Counted from the first letter of the stretch, positions 34,366 through 43,392 are shown. The stretch is 64,000 bases of DNA from DATMFV01 sp035555975 (GCA_035555975.1 DATMFV010000051.1:110497-174496); one strand, 5' to 3'. Made by a program: numbers and translations. Notes: generated by a model from the letters alone, not told the origin.

Positions 34366-35114
34366 TGACGGAGCGACCTCCCCTGCGGGCGCTGCTGGCC
34401 GACGACGAACGGCTCGCACGCAAACGGATGCGTGAACTGCTGGAAGCGCACCCGGAGATCACGGTCGTCGGCGAGACCGACGGGGTGGAAAGCACGGTGG
34501 CGGCGCTGGAGCGCGAGCCGGTCGATGTCCTTTTTCTCGATGTCCAGATGCCGCCCCGCTGCGGGTTCGAGGTCCTGGGCGAACTCTCGCCGCCGCTACC
34601 GAGAATTGTTTTTGTCACCGCGCACGACCGGTTTGCCGTGCGGGCCTTTGAGGCCGACGCGTTTGATTACCTGCTCAAGCCGGTCCACCCCGAACGACTG
34701 GCGGAGACGGTGCGGCGGCTTCTGGTCGCCCCCCGGCTGCCGCAGAAGGGGGAGGAGGCCGCGCCGGGCAGGCTGGAGCTTCACGATTACGTCGCCCTGC
34801 GCGACAAAGGGCGGCTCCAAATGGTTGCCGCCGGGCAGATCGCGGCGATCGAAGCGGAAGCCGCCTACTCCCGCGTGATCCTTTGCGACCGCAAGAGCAT
34901 GTTGATCCTTCGCCCGATCCAGGAGTGGGAGCGCCTGCTGCCCGCGCCCCCCTTTACCCGACTCGACCGCTCGCTGCTGGTCAACCTGCGCCGGGTCCGC
35001 ACCCTCCAGGTGCTCAACCGGAGCGAAGCGCACCTCGGCCTGGAAGGGGTAGAGGGGCCGCTGGTACTCGGGCGTTCCGCTTCGGTGCGGCTGCGCCGGT
35101 TGCTGGCGGAGTGA
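34365..35114 (+). CDS. LytTR-family response regulator
   Basis: This DNA-binding response regulator of 249 residues has a receiver domain at 1-120: acidic pocket LLADDER, phospho-acceptor Asp59 in VDVLFLDVQMP, and KPVHPERL containing the conserved Lys. The LytTR domain covers residues 140-249 (VALRDKGRLQMVAAGQIAAI, YSRVILCDRKSMLILRPIQE, FTRLDRSLLVNLRRV). The ATG shares one base with the stop of the kinase gene, so the two are coupled. LytTR proteins bind imperfect direct repeats upstream of their targets; no matching site was identified in the window. Confidence 0.92.
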   Translation: MTERPPLRALLADDERLARKRMRELLEAHPEITVVGETDGVESTVAALEREPVDVLFLDVQMPPRCGFEVLGELSPPLPRIVFVTAHDRFAVRAFEADAFDYLLKPVHPERLAETVRRLLVAPRLPQKGEEAAPGRLELHDYVALRDKGRLQMVAAGQIAAIEAEAAYSRVILCDRKSMLILRPIQEWERLLPAPPFTRLDRSLLVNLRRVRTLQVLNRSEAHLGLEGVEGPLVLGRSASVRLRRLLAE

Positions 35115-35161
35115 GTTGGCGGGAGAAGCAAAGCTGAAGCAAATTTCTGAGGAGGAAACCA

Positions 35162-35413
35162 AGATCCCGAAGGGATCCCAGCGGGATAGCCGGGGGTTGA
35201 GCGCCAGCGACACCCCCGGAATGAGGCCCCCTTACGAACGCATCCCGAAGGGATGCCAGCCGATGAGAGATTGGAGCATTCATCTTAAAACGGCTGCGAC
35301 CCCGTCCGGGGTCGGGAAAATAAGAACCATAGGTTCCGGGGGTGTCGCTACGCTCAACCCCCGGCTACTTTGCTTGGATGCCGTTGGCATCCTGGGATCC
35401 CTCCCGGCATCCT
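35162..35413. repeat. Complex palindromic intergenic repeat (REP-like)
   Basis: This gap of about 300 bp between two convergent genes has a layered inverted structure. A 35-base arm at 35187-35221 matches the reverse complement at 35334-35367 with one small indel. Inside and around are short hairpins: GATCCC-GAA-GGGATC at 35163-35177, CATCCC-GAA-GGGATG at 35241-35255, CGACCCCG-TC-CGGGGTCG at 35297-35314 and GGATGCC-GTT-GGCATCC at 35376-35392. It can act as a bidirectional terminator. A spurious ORF covers it. Similar elements are known as dispersed repeats in this bacterial group; copy number here is unknown. Confidence 0.8.
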
Positions 35414-35421
35414 CCCAAGAG

Positions 35422-36705
35422 CTATTCCTCTTCAGCAGGCGCGCACGGCAGGCGCAGGAAAAAGGTGGAGCCGCGGCCCGGCTCGCTTTCGGCCCAGACC
35501 TGTCCGCCCTGCGAAGCGATGAAATGTTTGACGATGGAGAGGCCCAGGCCCGTTCCGCCCAGGGAACGGCTCCGCGCCTTGTCGGCGCGATAGAACCGCT
35601 CGAAGATATGCGGCAGATCGGCGGCGGCAATGCCGCGACCGGAATCGGCGACCCGCACTTCGACCTCGCTCGCCGCCCCTTCGGCGGGGAGGTGTGTCGC
35701 GCTGACGGTGACGCGGCCTTCCTCCGGCGTGTAGTTGAGCGCGTTTTCGAGCAGGTTGTTGAAGACCTGCACCATCCTCTCGGCGTCGGCGAGGGCGGGC
35801 GGGAGGCCGGGGGCGATCTCCAGCGCGAAGCCGACCTTGCGCTGGGCGAAGCGGATGCGCCAATCCTCCTCGACTTCCCGCAGCAGCCCCTCCATGGCGA
35901 GCGGGCCGGGGGAGAAAATCTCCTGTCGCGCTTCGGTCCGGGCGAGTAAGAGGAGGTCTTCGACCAGGTGGTTGAGCCGGGAGGAATGGCGATCGAGAAT
36001 CCGCAGGGTGTCGAGGCGTTCCTCAGGCGGGAGATCGGGCTGGTCGATCAGGATTTCCAGATACCCCTGGAAAATGGCGAGCGGCGTGCGGAGTTCGTGG
36101 GAGACGTTGGCGACAAATTCGCGCCGGATCTCCTCCAGCCGCCGCACGCGGGTCACGTCGCGAAAGATGACCGCCACGCCGAGTTCGTTCGCCTTGGCGT
36201 CGCGGATCGGCGAGGCGCTCATCTCAATCTGCACGCCGGAAAGCGCCACGGAAAGCTCGCCGCAGCACATTTCGCCCCGGCGCGAGGCTTCGGTGACGAG
36301 CTGGTCGACCGCGCTTTCGCGCAACACCTGGAGGACGCTTTTGCCGAGCGGCGAGGAGGTCAGCCCAAAGAGCCTGCGGCACGAAAAATTGACCAGCCGC
36401 ACCTTGCGCGCGGTGTCGAGGATCATCACCCCCTCGCTCATGCTCGAGAGGATCGCTTCGCTGTTGAGCCCCTCCTGCGAAATCTGCTTCGTGAGCCGGT
36501 CGCGTTCGTCGGCGATCGTCTCCAGCCCGAGCCCGGTCCGCCAGACGGCTTCCTCTCCATGAAGGATGAAGCTGGCCGGGCGGCCGCCCTGCGCGATCGC
36601 TTCGACCATCCCGGCGAGATGCCGCCAGATGGCGCGGGTTTTGCGGCGTTCCCACCAGAAAGCGCCGGCCAGAACCAGTAGGGCGAGGGTCAGGAGGGTG
36701 GTCAT
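35422..36705 (-). CDS. phoR: PhoR-type sensor histidine kinase with PAS domain
   Basis: This membrane-bound kinase of 427 residues has one N-terminal transmembrane segment (TLLTLALLVLAGAFWWE), a PAS domain at about 83-185 (ILSSMSEGVMILDTARKVRL), the H-box FVANVSHELRTPLAIFQGYL with phospho-acceptor His203, an N-box LLENALNYTPEEGRV and G-boxes DSGRGIAAADLPHIFERFYR and LGGTGLGLSIVK. Length and architecture fit PhoR, which senses phosphate status through the Pst-PhoU complex. It follows phoB by five bases on the same strand and lies opposite the pst operon, so the assignment is well supported by context. Confidence 0.88.
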   Translation of the reverse strand: MTTLLTLALLVLAGAFWWERRKTRAIWRHLAGMVEAIAQGGRPASFILHGEEAVWRTGLGLETIADERDRLTKQISQEGLNSEAILSSMSEGVMILDTARKVRLVNFSCRRLFGLTSSPLGKSVLQVLRESAVDQLVTEASRRGEMCCGELSVALSGVQIEMSASPIRDAKANELGVAVIFRDVTRVRRLEEIRREFVANVSHELRTPLAIFQGYLEILIDQPDLPPEERLDTLRILDRHSSRLNHLVEDLLLLARTEARQEIFSPGPLAMEGLLREVEEDWRIRFAQRKVGFALEIAPGLPPALADAERMVQVFNNLLENALNYTPEEGRVTVSATHLPAEGAASEVEVRVADSGRGIAAADLPHIFERFYRADKARSRSLGGTGLGLSIVKHFIASQGGQVWAESEPGRGSTFFLRLPCAPAEEE

Positions 36706-36710
36706 GAATT

Positions 36711-37388
36711 TTAGTCAGCGATGCGGTAGCCGAAACCGCGCACGGTTTCAATGCGGGAGGCTTCCTCTCCGAGCTTTTCCCGCAGGCGCTTGATGTGGGT
36801 GTCGACCGTCCGCGTGTCGATGGCGTTTTCATACCCCCAGACGTCGTTGAGCAGGGCATCGCGCGACTGGACGCGCCCCCGGCGTTCGATCAGCACGGCG
36901 AGGAGCTTGAGTTCCGTCGCGGTGACTTCGACCGGGCTTCCCGCCACGCTCACCTGCATCCGGCCCCGGTCGACGACAATGGAGCCGCTCGCCAGGAGGT
37001 CTTCGTCGCGGTTGCGGCCGGTGCGCCGGAGCATTCCCTTGACGCGGAGCACCAGCTCCCTCGGGCTGAACGGTTTGGTGACGTAGTCGTCCGCGCCGAG
37101 TTCCAGCCCGACCACCCGGTCGATCTCCTCCGCCTTGGCGGTGAGCATGATGATCGGGATGCCTGCCGTGGCCGCGTCGGCCTTGAGGCTCCGGCAGACG
37201 TCGAGCCCGGAGAGGTGCGGCAGCATCAGGTCGAGAATTAAAAGATCGGGCACCAGTTGCCGCGTTTTTTCGAGCGCCGCCTCGCCATCTTCAACTTCCA
37301 CCACTTCAAAACCGGCGCGTCGCAGGTTGGAGCCGACCAGGCTCAACACGTCGGGTTCGTCGTCAGCCACCACGATTTTCGGGTTCAT
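36711..37388 (-). CDS. phoB: PhoB-type response regulator (OmpR family)
   Basis: This transcription factor of 225 residues starts at the ATG at 37388 (MNPKIVVADDEPDVL), preceded by AAAGGG. The receiver domain has the acidic pair Asp9/Asp10, the phospho-acceptor Asp53 in LLILDLMLP and Lys in YVTKPFSP. The OmpR-type winged helix covers residues 130-225 (VEVTATELKLLAVLIERRGR, VDTHIKRLREKL, IETVRGFGYR). With the adjacent phoR and a divergent pst operon behind a Pho-box-like repeat, this is PhoB. It would activate the porin-pst operon under phosphate limitation. Confidence 0.9.
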   Translation of the reverse strand: MNPKIVVADDEPDVLSLVGSNLRRAGFEVVEVEDGEAALEKTRQLVPDLLILDLMLPHLSGLDVCRSLKADAATAGIPIIMLTAKAEEIDRVVGLELGADDYVTKPFSPRELVLRVKGMLRRTGRNRDEDLLASGSIVVDRGRMQVSVAGSPVEVTATELKLLAVLIERRGRVQSRDALLNDVWGYENAIDTRTVDTHIKRLREKLGEEASRIETVRGFGYRIAD

Positions 37389-37481
37389 CACCCTTTTGAC
37401 TATCCCGAAAACGGGCGGATTGCAGCGTTTTTGTGAAACCGTGTCGGGGCCGGTTCCCTTTTTTTCCCGCTTTTGCCGGAT

Positions 37482-37509
37482 TGTCACCGGGTCGCCACAC
37501 AATTGCCAC
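37482..37509 (+). promoter_or_regulatory. Pho-box-like triple 11-bp direct repeat
   Basis: TGTCAC at 37482-37487, CGCCAC at 37493-37498 and TGCCAC at 37504-37509 lie exactly 11 bases apart. This is the half-site spacing bound by PhoB in the Pho box, whose core is CTGTCA. The site lies between divergent phoB and the porin-pst operon, about 80 bp before the porin start at 37590, where it can replace the -35 box. Confidence 0.65.
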
Positions 37510-37589
37510 AATGCCTTTCTAGTTCTGGTGCCGTTGCAGGCGCAAAAAGAGAACCGTGTCTGCCATGAAGAAAAGAAAAACAGTAATCT

Positions 37590-39002
37590 ATGACGAAATC
37601 CACCCTTTCATCGCTGGTCATGGCCGCGGCGCTCGCCTGGGGCGTTGCCATTCCGGAGGCTTCGGCTGCCGGGAGTCAAGACGCGCTGCTCAACGCCCTG
37701 GTGCGCAAGCGGGTCCTCTCTGAATCAGAGGCCGACGAGATCCGCGGCGAACTGGCGCAGGAAAAAGCCAAGTCGAGCGCCGAAAAAATCAAGCTTTCCA
37801 ACTCCATCTCGGAACTGAAGCTCTACGGCGATCTCCGCCTTCGCTACCAGTATGACAATCGCGACACCATGGTGCGCGGTCCGCAGGTGACGACGGCAGG
37901 CAAAAACGGCGAAGGCGATCCGCGCCACGGGCGGCAGCGGAGCCGCGCGCGCTTCCGGCTGCGGCTCGGGGCGGATTTCAAGCTGACCGACCAGTTCTTC
38001 GGCGGCGTGCAGATCCAGACCTCCAGCGCCGCCGACAGCGGCAACCAGACCTTTACCGGCGGTTTCTCCAACTACGATCTCTTCCTGAGCCGCGCCTACC
38101 TCGGCTGGAAGCCGATGGACGGGCTGACCTTTGTCGGCGGTAAGCAGGCCAACCCGTTCTACACGACCGACCTGGTCTGGGACGGCGACATCAACCCGAC
38201 CGGGGTGGTGGAAATCGTCGACCTGCACAAGCTCGTGGCGAGCGCCGAAGGGGGAACGCCTCCGTGGGAGCTGACCCTCACCGGGGGGCAGTTCATCTTT
38301 CAGGACAACGACGAAGACAAGAACGGCACCGACTACAAGACCGACGCCTGGCTCTTCGTGACGCAGGCGCGCGGCTCCTATAAGTTTGAAAACGACGTGA
38401 AACTGACCGTCGCCCCCGGGTTCATGACCTATACGGCTTCGGATCTGACCAGTTCGCCCGGGATGAACAACGAAACCTCGTTTTACTCCACGCGCAACCT
38501 CTCGATCCTGACCGCGCCGGGGGATGTCTCCTTCAAGATGGGCGGGCTCAAGGCCAAGGTCTACTGGGATCTCGCCTATAACCTGGAAGGGAGCAAGCGG
38601 GCGCGCGACATCTACGGCCTGGATGGCAGCTTTGACACCAACCTCGGCCGCGACGCCTCGACGACGAGCACGATCGACAACCTCGCCTGGCTCGTCGGGT
38701 TCAAGCTCGGCGACAACAAGAAGAAGGGCGACTGGTCGGCAATGCTCGACTACCGCCAGACCGGGATTGCCGCCGTCGATCCCAACCTGAACGATTCCGA
38801 CTTTGCCCTGGGGCAGTTGAACACCCAGGGGGTGAAGGCCGGGGTCGCCTACAACCTGACCGATTCCGCCATCGCCGCGGTGAGCTTCATCCAGGCGTGG
38901 AACCTCCGTGAAATCTACGGCGGCGAGGCGACCGGCGGAAGCGCGATCGCCAACACCAGTTCGGCCCAGATCATCCAGGTCGATCTCAACCTCAAATTCT
39001 AA
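37590..39002 (+). CDS. Outer-membrane porin, probably phosphate-regulated
   Basis: This outer-membrane beta-barrel protein of 470 residues has a signal peptide (MTKSTLSSLVMAAALAWGVA, cut near SAA), a short helical/coiled-coil periplasmic region (residues 30-75, VLSESEADEIRGELAQEKAK) and then alternating amphipathic strands from LKLYGDLRLRYQYDN. The C-terminus ends in QIIQVDLNLKF with terminal Phe, the BAM signal. The family is the putative porin common in Verrucomicrobia. Its place behind a Pho-box-like repeat and 36 bp before pstS suggests that it brings phosphate across the outer membrane, like OprP/PhoE, though it may not be related to them. Confidence 0.82.
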   Translation: MTKSTLSSLVMAAALAWGVAIPEASAAGSQDALLNALVRKRVLSESEADEIRGELAQEKAKSSAEKIKLSNSISELKLYGDLRLRYQYDNRDTMVRGPQVTTAGKNGEGDPRHGRQRSRARFRLRLGADFKLTDQFFGGVQIQTSSAADSGNQTFTGGFSNYDLFLSRAYLGWKPMDGLTFVGGKQANPFYTTDLVWDGDINPTGVVEIVDLHKLVASAEGGTPPWELTLTGGQFIFQDNDEDKNGTDYKTDAWLFVTQARGSYKFENDVKLTVAPGFMTYTASDLTSSPGMNNETSFYSTRNLSILTAPGDVSFKMGGLKAKVYWDLAYNLEGSKRARDIYGLDGSFDTNLGRDASTTSTIDNLAWLVGFKLGDNKKKGDWSAMLDYRQTGIAAVDPNLNDSDFALGQLNTQGVKAGVAYNLTDSAIAAVSFIQAWNLREIYGGEATGGSAIANTSSAQIIQVDLNLKF

Positions 39003-39038
39003 TTCCGGTATTTCCATCCTAAAAAAACCAACCATCCT

Positions 39039-39860
39039 ATGAAACGATCCATGAACTCATTTGCCACCGCCGCCACGGCCCTGCTGCTCTCCGCCACGCT
39101 GGCGGGAGCCGGGCAGCTCGTCATCAAGGGGTCCGACACGCTCGGCGCAAAGCTCGTCCCGCAGTGGGCTGAGGCGTACCAGGCGGCCCACCCCGAAACG
39201 ACCTTCAACATCGCCGCCGAAGGCTCTTCGACCGCCTTTGCCGCGCTGCTGGAAAAGAGCGCCGACATCGGCATGTCGAGCCGCAAGGCGAAGGCGACGG
39301 AAGTTTCCGCCGCAGCCGCCCGGGGCGTGAAGCTCAACGAGATCACCGTGGCCCACGACGGTCTCGGCGTGATTGTCAACGAAGGCAACCCGGTCCGCAG
39401 CCTGACCCGCGAACAGGTCGAACAGATCTTCACCGGCGACGTGACCGACTGGTCCGCGCTGGGCGGCGATCCGGGCGCGATCTCGGTCTACACCCGGAAC
39501 ACCTCCTCCGGGACGTACGCCGACTTCAAGGAACTGGCGATGAGCAAGCGCGACTACGCCGGTTCGGCCCAGAAGATGGCCGGCAACGAACAGATCGCCT
39601 CTGAAGTGGCCAAGAACGCCGCGGGGATCGGCTATGTCGGCATGGCCTACCTGAAAACCCCGGGGATTCGCGCCCTGGAAGTCGACGGCGCAGCGCCGAC
39701 GGCCGAAGCGGTGCAGAAGAAGAGCTACCCGCTCGCCCGCCCGGTCTTTCTTTACACCGACGGGGAACCGGCCGGGGAGGCAAAGGGGTTCATCGACTAT
39801 GCGCTTGGCACTGATGGACAGCGCGTGGTTGAAGAAGTCGGCTTTGTTCCTGTAAAGTAA
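39039..39860 (+). CDS. pstS: Phosphate ABC transporter substrate-binding protein PstS
   Basis: This periplasmic phosphate receptor has 273 residues with a signal peptide (MKRSMNSFATAATALLLSAT, cut near LAGAG). Phosphate-binding motifs are visible: LVIKGSDTLGAKLVPQWAEA at the start, AAEGSSTAFAALL, DIGMSSRKAKATE and the signature VYTRNTSSGTYADFKEL. It delivers phosphate to PstCA. It is followed by pstC after 36 bases in an operon probably activated by PhoB. There is no clear ribosome site before the ATG, as for several genes here. Confidence 0.93.
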   Translation: MKRSMNSFATAATALLLSATLAGAGQLVIKGSDTLGAKLVPQWAEAYQAAHPETTFNIAAEGSSTAFAALLEKSADIGMSSRKAKATEVSAAAARGVKLNEITVAHDGLGVIVNEGNPVRSLTREQVEQIFTGDVTDWSALGGDPGAISVYTRNTSSGTYADFKELAMSKRDYAGSAQKMAGNEQIASEVAKNAAGIGYVGMAYLKTPGIRALEVDGAAPTAEAVQKKSYPLARPVFLYTDGEPAGEAKGFIDYALGTDGQRVVEEVGFVPVK

Positions 39861-39896
39861 GGCCGCAGCATCGGAACCTCCCGGTTTCACCTTCTT

Positions 39897-41459
39897 ATGA
39901 TCAGCCAAAACCGCTTTGATCGCCGACGCCGCCGGTACGATCGTGTGATCCAGCGTTTTCTGGGGGCCAACGCCACGGTTGCCATCGTGGTGTTGGTCTT
40001 GATCGCCCTCTTTCTCTTCAAGGAAGGGGCCGGTTTCTTCCCGCAAAACCTGGAAAACCTCCGTACCTACCGGCTTGCCGGGCTGGAGTATGTCGATCTC
40101 ATGCGGGGGCAGGTCGATCGGCACACCGTTCTGAACCGTTCGCTTCAGGCGATCCGCACCGACGAACTGACCGCGCTCCTCGACAAAGGGGTCGCGCTGG
40201 CCGATGCGAATGCGCAGTTGGCGGAGTTCGACGCGTTCAGCACCCGGTTTAGCCGTGGGATTGCCCCCGTGCGGGCGATCTCCTCGGACCTGACCGACCT
40301 GGTTTCGGGCGTGAAGGAGAAGGTGATCCAGAGGGAAAACGAAATCGCAAGGGAACGTTTCCTGCGCGCAGAGGGCAAAAACGACGAAGCGAACGCCGTG
40401 GTGATCCCGGAGATCGACTTTGCCGCCGAAGTCCGGCCCGCGCGGGAGACGTTCCCGCTTTACCAGCAGGCGGCCATTGTCTTCCGCCGGGAGATGGGGC
40501 AACTGCTGGAAACCGTGCCGCCCGTGCCGGGCGAAAAGGGCCGGCACCGGCTGGAAACGTTTCGCGAGGGGGCGCGGGCCTACCTCGCCTCCTTCCCGGA
40601 AGTGGAGCACCGGCTGGAGACGTGGGACCAGTTTGAACCGGTCCCGTGGTATCGCTCCATTACCTCCTTTCTTTTTGGAAAGGCGTGGATCACCAACAGT
40701 TTCTGGCAGGATGTCTACGGCGTCCTGCCGCTGGTGACGGGCTCGCTCCTGATCGCCGTGATGGCGCTGGTGATCGCGGTGCCGCTCGGCATCGGCGCGG
40801 CCATCTATATCAGCGAGATCGCCACGCTGCGCGAACAGCGGCTCATCAAGCCGCTCATCGAGTTTATCTCCGCGATTCCCTCGGTGGTGCTCGGGTTTTT
40901 CGGGATCATCGTGCTCGGCAGCGCGCTGCGGGCGGCGACCCATTGGCCGGTCTTCAGTTGGATCGACGGTTTCCCGATCTCCGAACGGCTCAACGCCTTT
41001 ACCGCCGCAGCCCTGCTGGCGCTGATGGCGGTGCCGACGATTTTTTCGCTCGCCGAAGACGCCCTCAACAGCGTGCCGCGCCATTTCAAGGAGGCGAGCT
41101 ACGCGCTCGGGGCGAACCGTTTGCAGACGATCGTACGCGTGCTGTTGCCCACCGCGCTTTCAGGGATTATTTCCGCCGTCCTGCTCGGTTTTGGCCGGGT
41201 GATCGGCGAAACGATGGTGGTCCTCCTCTGCGCCGGAAACCGGATCGCGATCCCGGACTTTACCAAGGGGATCAGCACCTTTTTTGAACCGGTCCATACG
41301 ATGACCGGCATCGTCGCGCAGGAAATGGGCGAGGTCGTCCATGGCTCCATCCAATACCGGGCGCTCTTCATGGTCGGCCTGCTTCTCTTCGCGCTGGCGC
41401 TGGTGATCAACTGGCTTGCGCAGGCGGCCGTCCGGCGTTTCAGGGACAATATTAGCTAG
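39897..41459 (+). CDS. pstC: Phosphate ABC transporter permease PstC with a large periplasmic insertion
   Basis: This inner-membrane permease has 520 residues, about 200 more than Escherichia coli PstC. TM1 (ANATVAIVVLVLIALFLFKE) is followed by an unusual loop from about residue 45 to 260 rich in charged helices (VKEKVIQRENEIARERFLRA, ARETFPLYQQAAIVFRREMG). The normal permease core comes after it: GVLPLVTGSLLIAVMALVIA, AIYISEIATLREQRLIKPLI, and the ABC-interacting motif EASYALGANRLQTIVRVLLP. It works with PstA, PstB and PstS to import phosphate. The insertion is also seen in Verrucomicrobia-type PstC as far as I recall, but its role is not known. Confidence 0.9.
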   Translation: MISQNRFDRRRRRYDRVIQRFLGANATVAIVVLVLIALFLFKEGAGFFPQNLENLRTYRLAGLEYVDLMRGQVDRHTVLNRSLQAIRTDELTALLDKGVALADANAQLAEFDAFSTRFSRGIAPVRAISSDLTDLVSGVKEKVIQRENEIARERFLRAEGKNDEANAVVIPEIDFAAEVRPARETFPLYQQAAIVFRREMGQLLETVPPVPGEKGRHRLETFREGARAYLASFPEVEHRLETWDQFEPVPWYRSITSFLFGKAWITNSFWQDVYGVLPLVTGSLLIAVMALVIAVPLGIGAAIYISEIATLREQRLIKPLIEFISAIPSVVLGFFGIIVLGSALRAATHWPVFSWIDGFPISERLNAFTAAALLALMAVPTIFSLAEDALNSVPRHFKEASYALGANRLQTIVRVLLPTALSGIISAVLLGFGRVIGETMVVLLCAGNRIAIPDFTKGISTFFEPVHTMTGIVAQEMGEVVHGSIQYRALFMVGLLLFALALVINWLAQAAVRRFRDNIS

Positions 41460-41478
41460 CCTTACCCTTTTTCATCGC

Positions 41479-42516
41479 ATGCACGCACCCTTTCATCCCT
41501 TTTCAAAGCAACCCAGCTTTTCCCGACGTGTGGAAAAGGCGGCCTTCTGGATCGTCCGGCTCGCAACCTATGCGATCCTGGCGGCCGCCTTTGTTATTTT
41601 CATCCAGATCAGCTACAAGGGAGCGCAGACGGTCTTCCGCACCAGCTTTCCCTTCATCAATACGGAGTTTTTGATGGAAAGCCCCGCCACGCTCTATGTC
41701 TTTGAGTGGGAGGGGAAAAAGATGGAAATGGACGACGACGCGTTTCGCGCGTTCAGGCAGGAACACCCCGACGCGCAGATCTCCGCCAACAGCTACGCCC
41801 ACTCCGCCGGGGGGATCTTTCCCTGTATTGTCGGGACGGTGCTGCTGGTCGGCGGTTCGATGGTCATCGCGCTCTTTTTGGGGGTAAGCAGCGCGATCTA
41901 CCTCAACGAATACGCCCGGGATGGCCGGGCGATCCGCCTGGTGCGGCTGGCGATCCTGAACCTCGCCGGGGTCCCCTCCATTGTCTTCGGTCTCTTTGGT
42001 TTCGGCCTGTTTGTCATCTTTTTCGGCTGGAACGTCTCGCTGCTCGCCGGGTGGTTCACGCTGGCGCTGATGGTGCTGCCGGTGGTCATCACCGCTTCGG
42101 AGGAATCGCTCAAAACCGTTCCGCCGGGGATGCGGGAAGCGTCGCTCGCGCTCGGCGCGACCCGCTGGCAGACGATCCGCACCAACGTCCTGCCGTATGC
42201 GCTGCCCGGTATTTTAACGTCGTCGATCCTGAGCATTGCCCGCGTGGCCGGGGAGACCGCGCCGATCATGTTCACCGCAGCCTATATGGTGAGCGACAAG
42301 CTGCCATGGGATGTGGAAAAGGTGAGCGACTTTTTCTTTCAGCCGGTGATGGCGCTTCCCTACCATATCTATGTGGTCAGTTCCAAGATCCCGCAAAATG
42401 AATATACCGAACGGGTGCAGTATGGGACGGCGTTTGTCTTTCTGGTGGTGGTCGCGCTGATCGCGCTCGCCTCCGTCCTTTTCCGCCTCCGCCTGCGGAA
42501 GAAACTTCAATGGTAA
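41479..42516 (+). CDS. pstA: Phosphate ABC transporter permease PstA
   Basis: This inner-membrane permease of 345 residues starts at the ATG at 41479 (MHAPFHPFSKQPSFSR); an ORF start at 41416 would overlap pstC. TM1 is IVRLATYAILAAAFVIFIQI, followed by a periplasmic segment of about 70 residues, then the core with GTVLLVGGSMVIALFLGVSS, IVFGLFGFGLFVIFFG and the coupling motif EASLALGATRWQTIRTNVLP. It pairs with PstC. It lies 20 bp after pstC and 14 bp before pstB. Confidence 0.92.
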   Translation: MHAPFHPFSKQPSFSRRVEKAAFWIVRLATYAILAAAFVIFIQISYKGAQTVFRTSFPFINTEFLMESPATLYVFEWEGKKMEMDDDAFRAFRQEHPDAQISANSYAHSAGGIFPCIVGTVLLVGGSMVIALFLGVSSAIYLNEYARDGRAIRLVRLAILNLAGVPSIVFGLFGFGLFVIFFGWNVSLLAGWFTLALMVLPVVITASEESLKTVPPGMREASLALGATRWQTIRTNVLPYALPGILTSSILSIARVAGETAPIMFTAAYMVSDKLPWDVEKVSDFFFQPVMALPYHIYVVSSKIPQNEYTERVQYGTAFVFLVVVALIALASVLFRLRLRKKLQW

Positions 42517-42529
42517 AAAGTCCCAAAAA

Positions 42530-43342
42530 ATGTTACCCATGACTGACACCCTGCCGCTTCAGACCCCGCCGGCGCAGACCGCCCCGGCTCCCGCGATCGA
42601 AATCGACCGGTTTGATTTCTACTACGGAGCATTTCAGGCGCTGCACGAGATCACCCTCACCATGCCGGTCGGCCAGGTGACGGCGTTGATCGGCCCTTCC
42701 GGGTGCGGCAAAAGCACGCTGCTCCGGTGCCTGAACCGGATGAACGACCTCGTTTTGGGCGCGCGCATCGGCGCGGGGGAGGTCCGCATCCACGGAACGA
42801 ACATCTACGGGAACGAGATCGACCCGATCGAGCTTCGCAAGAAGGTCGGGATGGTCTTTCAGAAGTCGAACCCGTTTCCGAAGTCGATCTACGAAAACGT
42901 CATCTACGGGCTGCGGCTCCAGGGGCGCAAAAAGCGCGCGGAACTCGACGAAGTGGTGGAGCGTTCGCTGCGCGGGGCGGCGCTTTGGGATGAAGTGAAG
43001 GATCGCCTTCACACCAGCGGCCTTTCGCTCTCCGGCGGGCAGCAGCAGCGGCTCTGCATCGCACGGGCGATCGCCGTGGAGCCGGAGATCCTGCTGATGG
43101 ACGAGCCGTGTTCCGCGCTCGACCCGGTGGCGACCTCCAAGGTCGAGGAACTGATTTTCGACCTCAAGAAACAGTATACGATTGTGATCGTCACCCACAA
43201 CATGCAGCAGGCGGGGCGCTGCTCCGACTATACCGGGTTTTTCTATCTCGGGCGGCTGGTGGAACTTGACCGGACGGAAAAAATCTTTACCAATCCTTCC
43301 CAGAAACAGACCGAAGACTATATTACCGGACGGTTCGGTTGA
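42530..43342 (+). CDS. pstB: Phosphate ABC transporter ATP-binding protein PstB
   Basis: This cytosolic ATPase drives PstCA. It has Walker A GPSGCGKST, the PstB-typical RCLNRMNDL and KVGMVFQKSNPFPKSIYENV, the signature LSGGQQQRLCIARAIA and Walker B ILLMDEPCSALDPVA, with the His switch in IVTHNMQQAGRCSDY. Its length of 270 residues is normal; the start may be the second ATG at 42539 instead (MTDTLPLQ). The first 20 residues before the ABC core are Pro- and Ala-rich. It follows pstA by 14 bp and precedes phoU by 50 bp. Confidence 0.95.
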   Translation: MLPMTDTLPLQTPPAQTAPAPAIEIDRFDFYYGAFQALHEITLTMPVGQVTALIGPSGCGKSTLLRCLNRMNDLVLGARIGAGEVRIHGTNIYGNEIDPIELRKKVGMVFQKSNPFPKSIYENVIYGLRLQGRKKRAELDEVVERSLRGAALWDEVKDRLHTSGLSLSGGQQQRLCIARAIAVEPEILLMDEPCSALDPVATSKVEELIFDLKKQYTIVIVTHNMQQAGRCSDYTGFFYLGRLVELDRTEKIFTNPSQKQTEDYITGRFG

Positions 43343-43392
43343 TCTTCCCGGCGGCTTTTTTCCCGATTCATCTTTTTTGTTTAGCCTCTGTT

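Noticed and set aside
35162..35413. CRISPR array
   Set aside because: The repeats are inverted, of unequal length and not separated by uniform spacers.
35116..35949. Plus-strand frame of 277 codons starting after the LytTR gene
   Set aside because: Its first part translates the palindromic repeat and the rest is antisense to phoR.
39057..41084. Long minus-strand frame opposite pstS and pstC
   Set aside because: The plus-strand genes are unmistakable pst genes; the antisense frame is an artefact.
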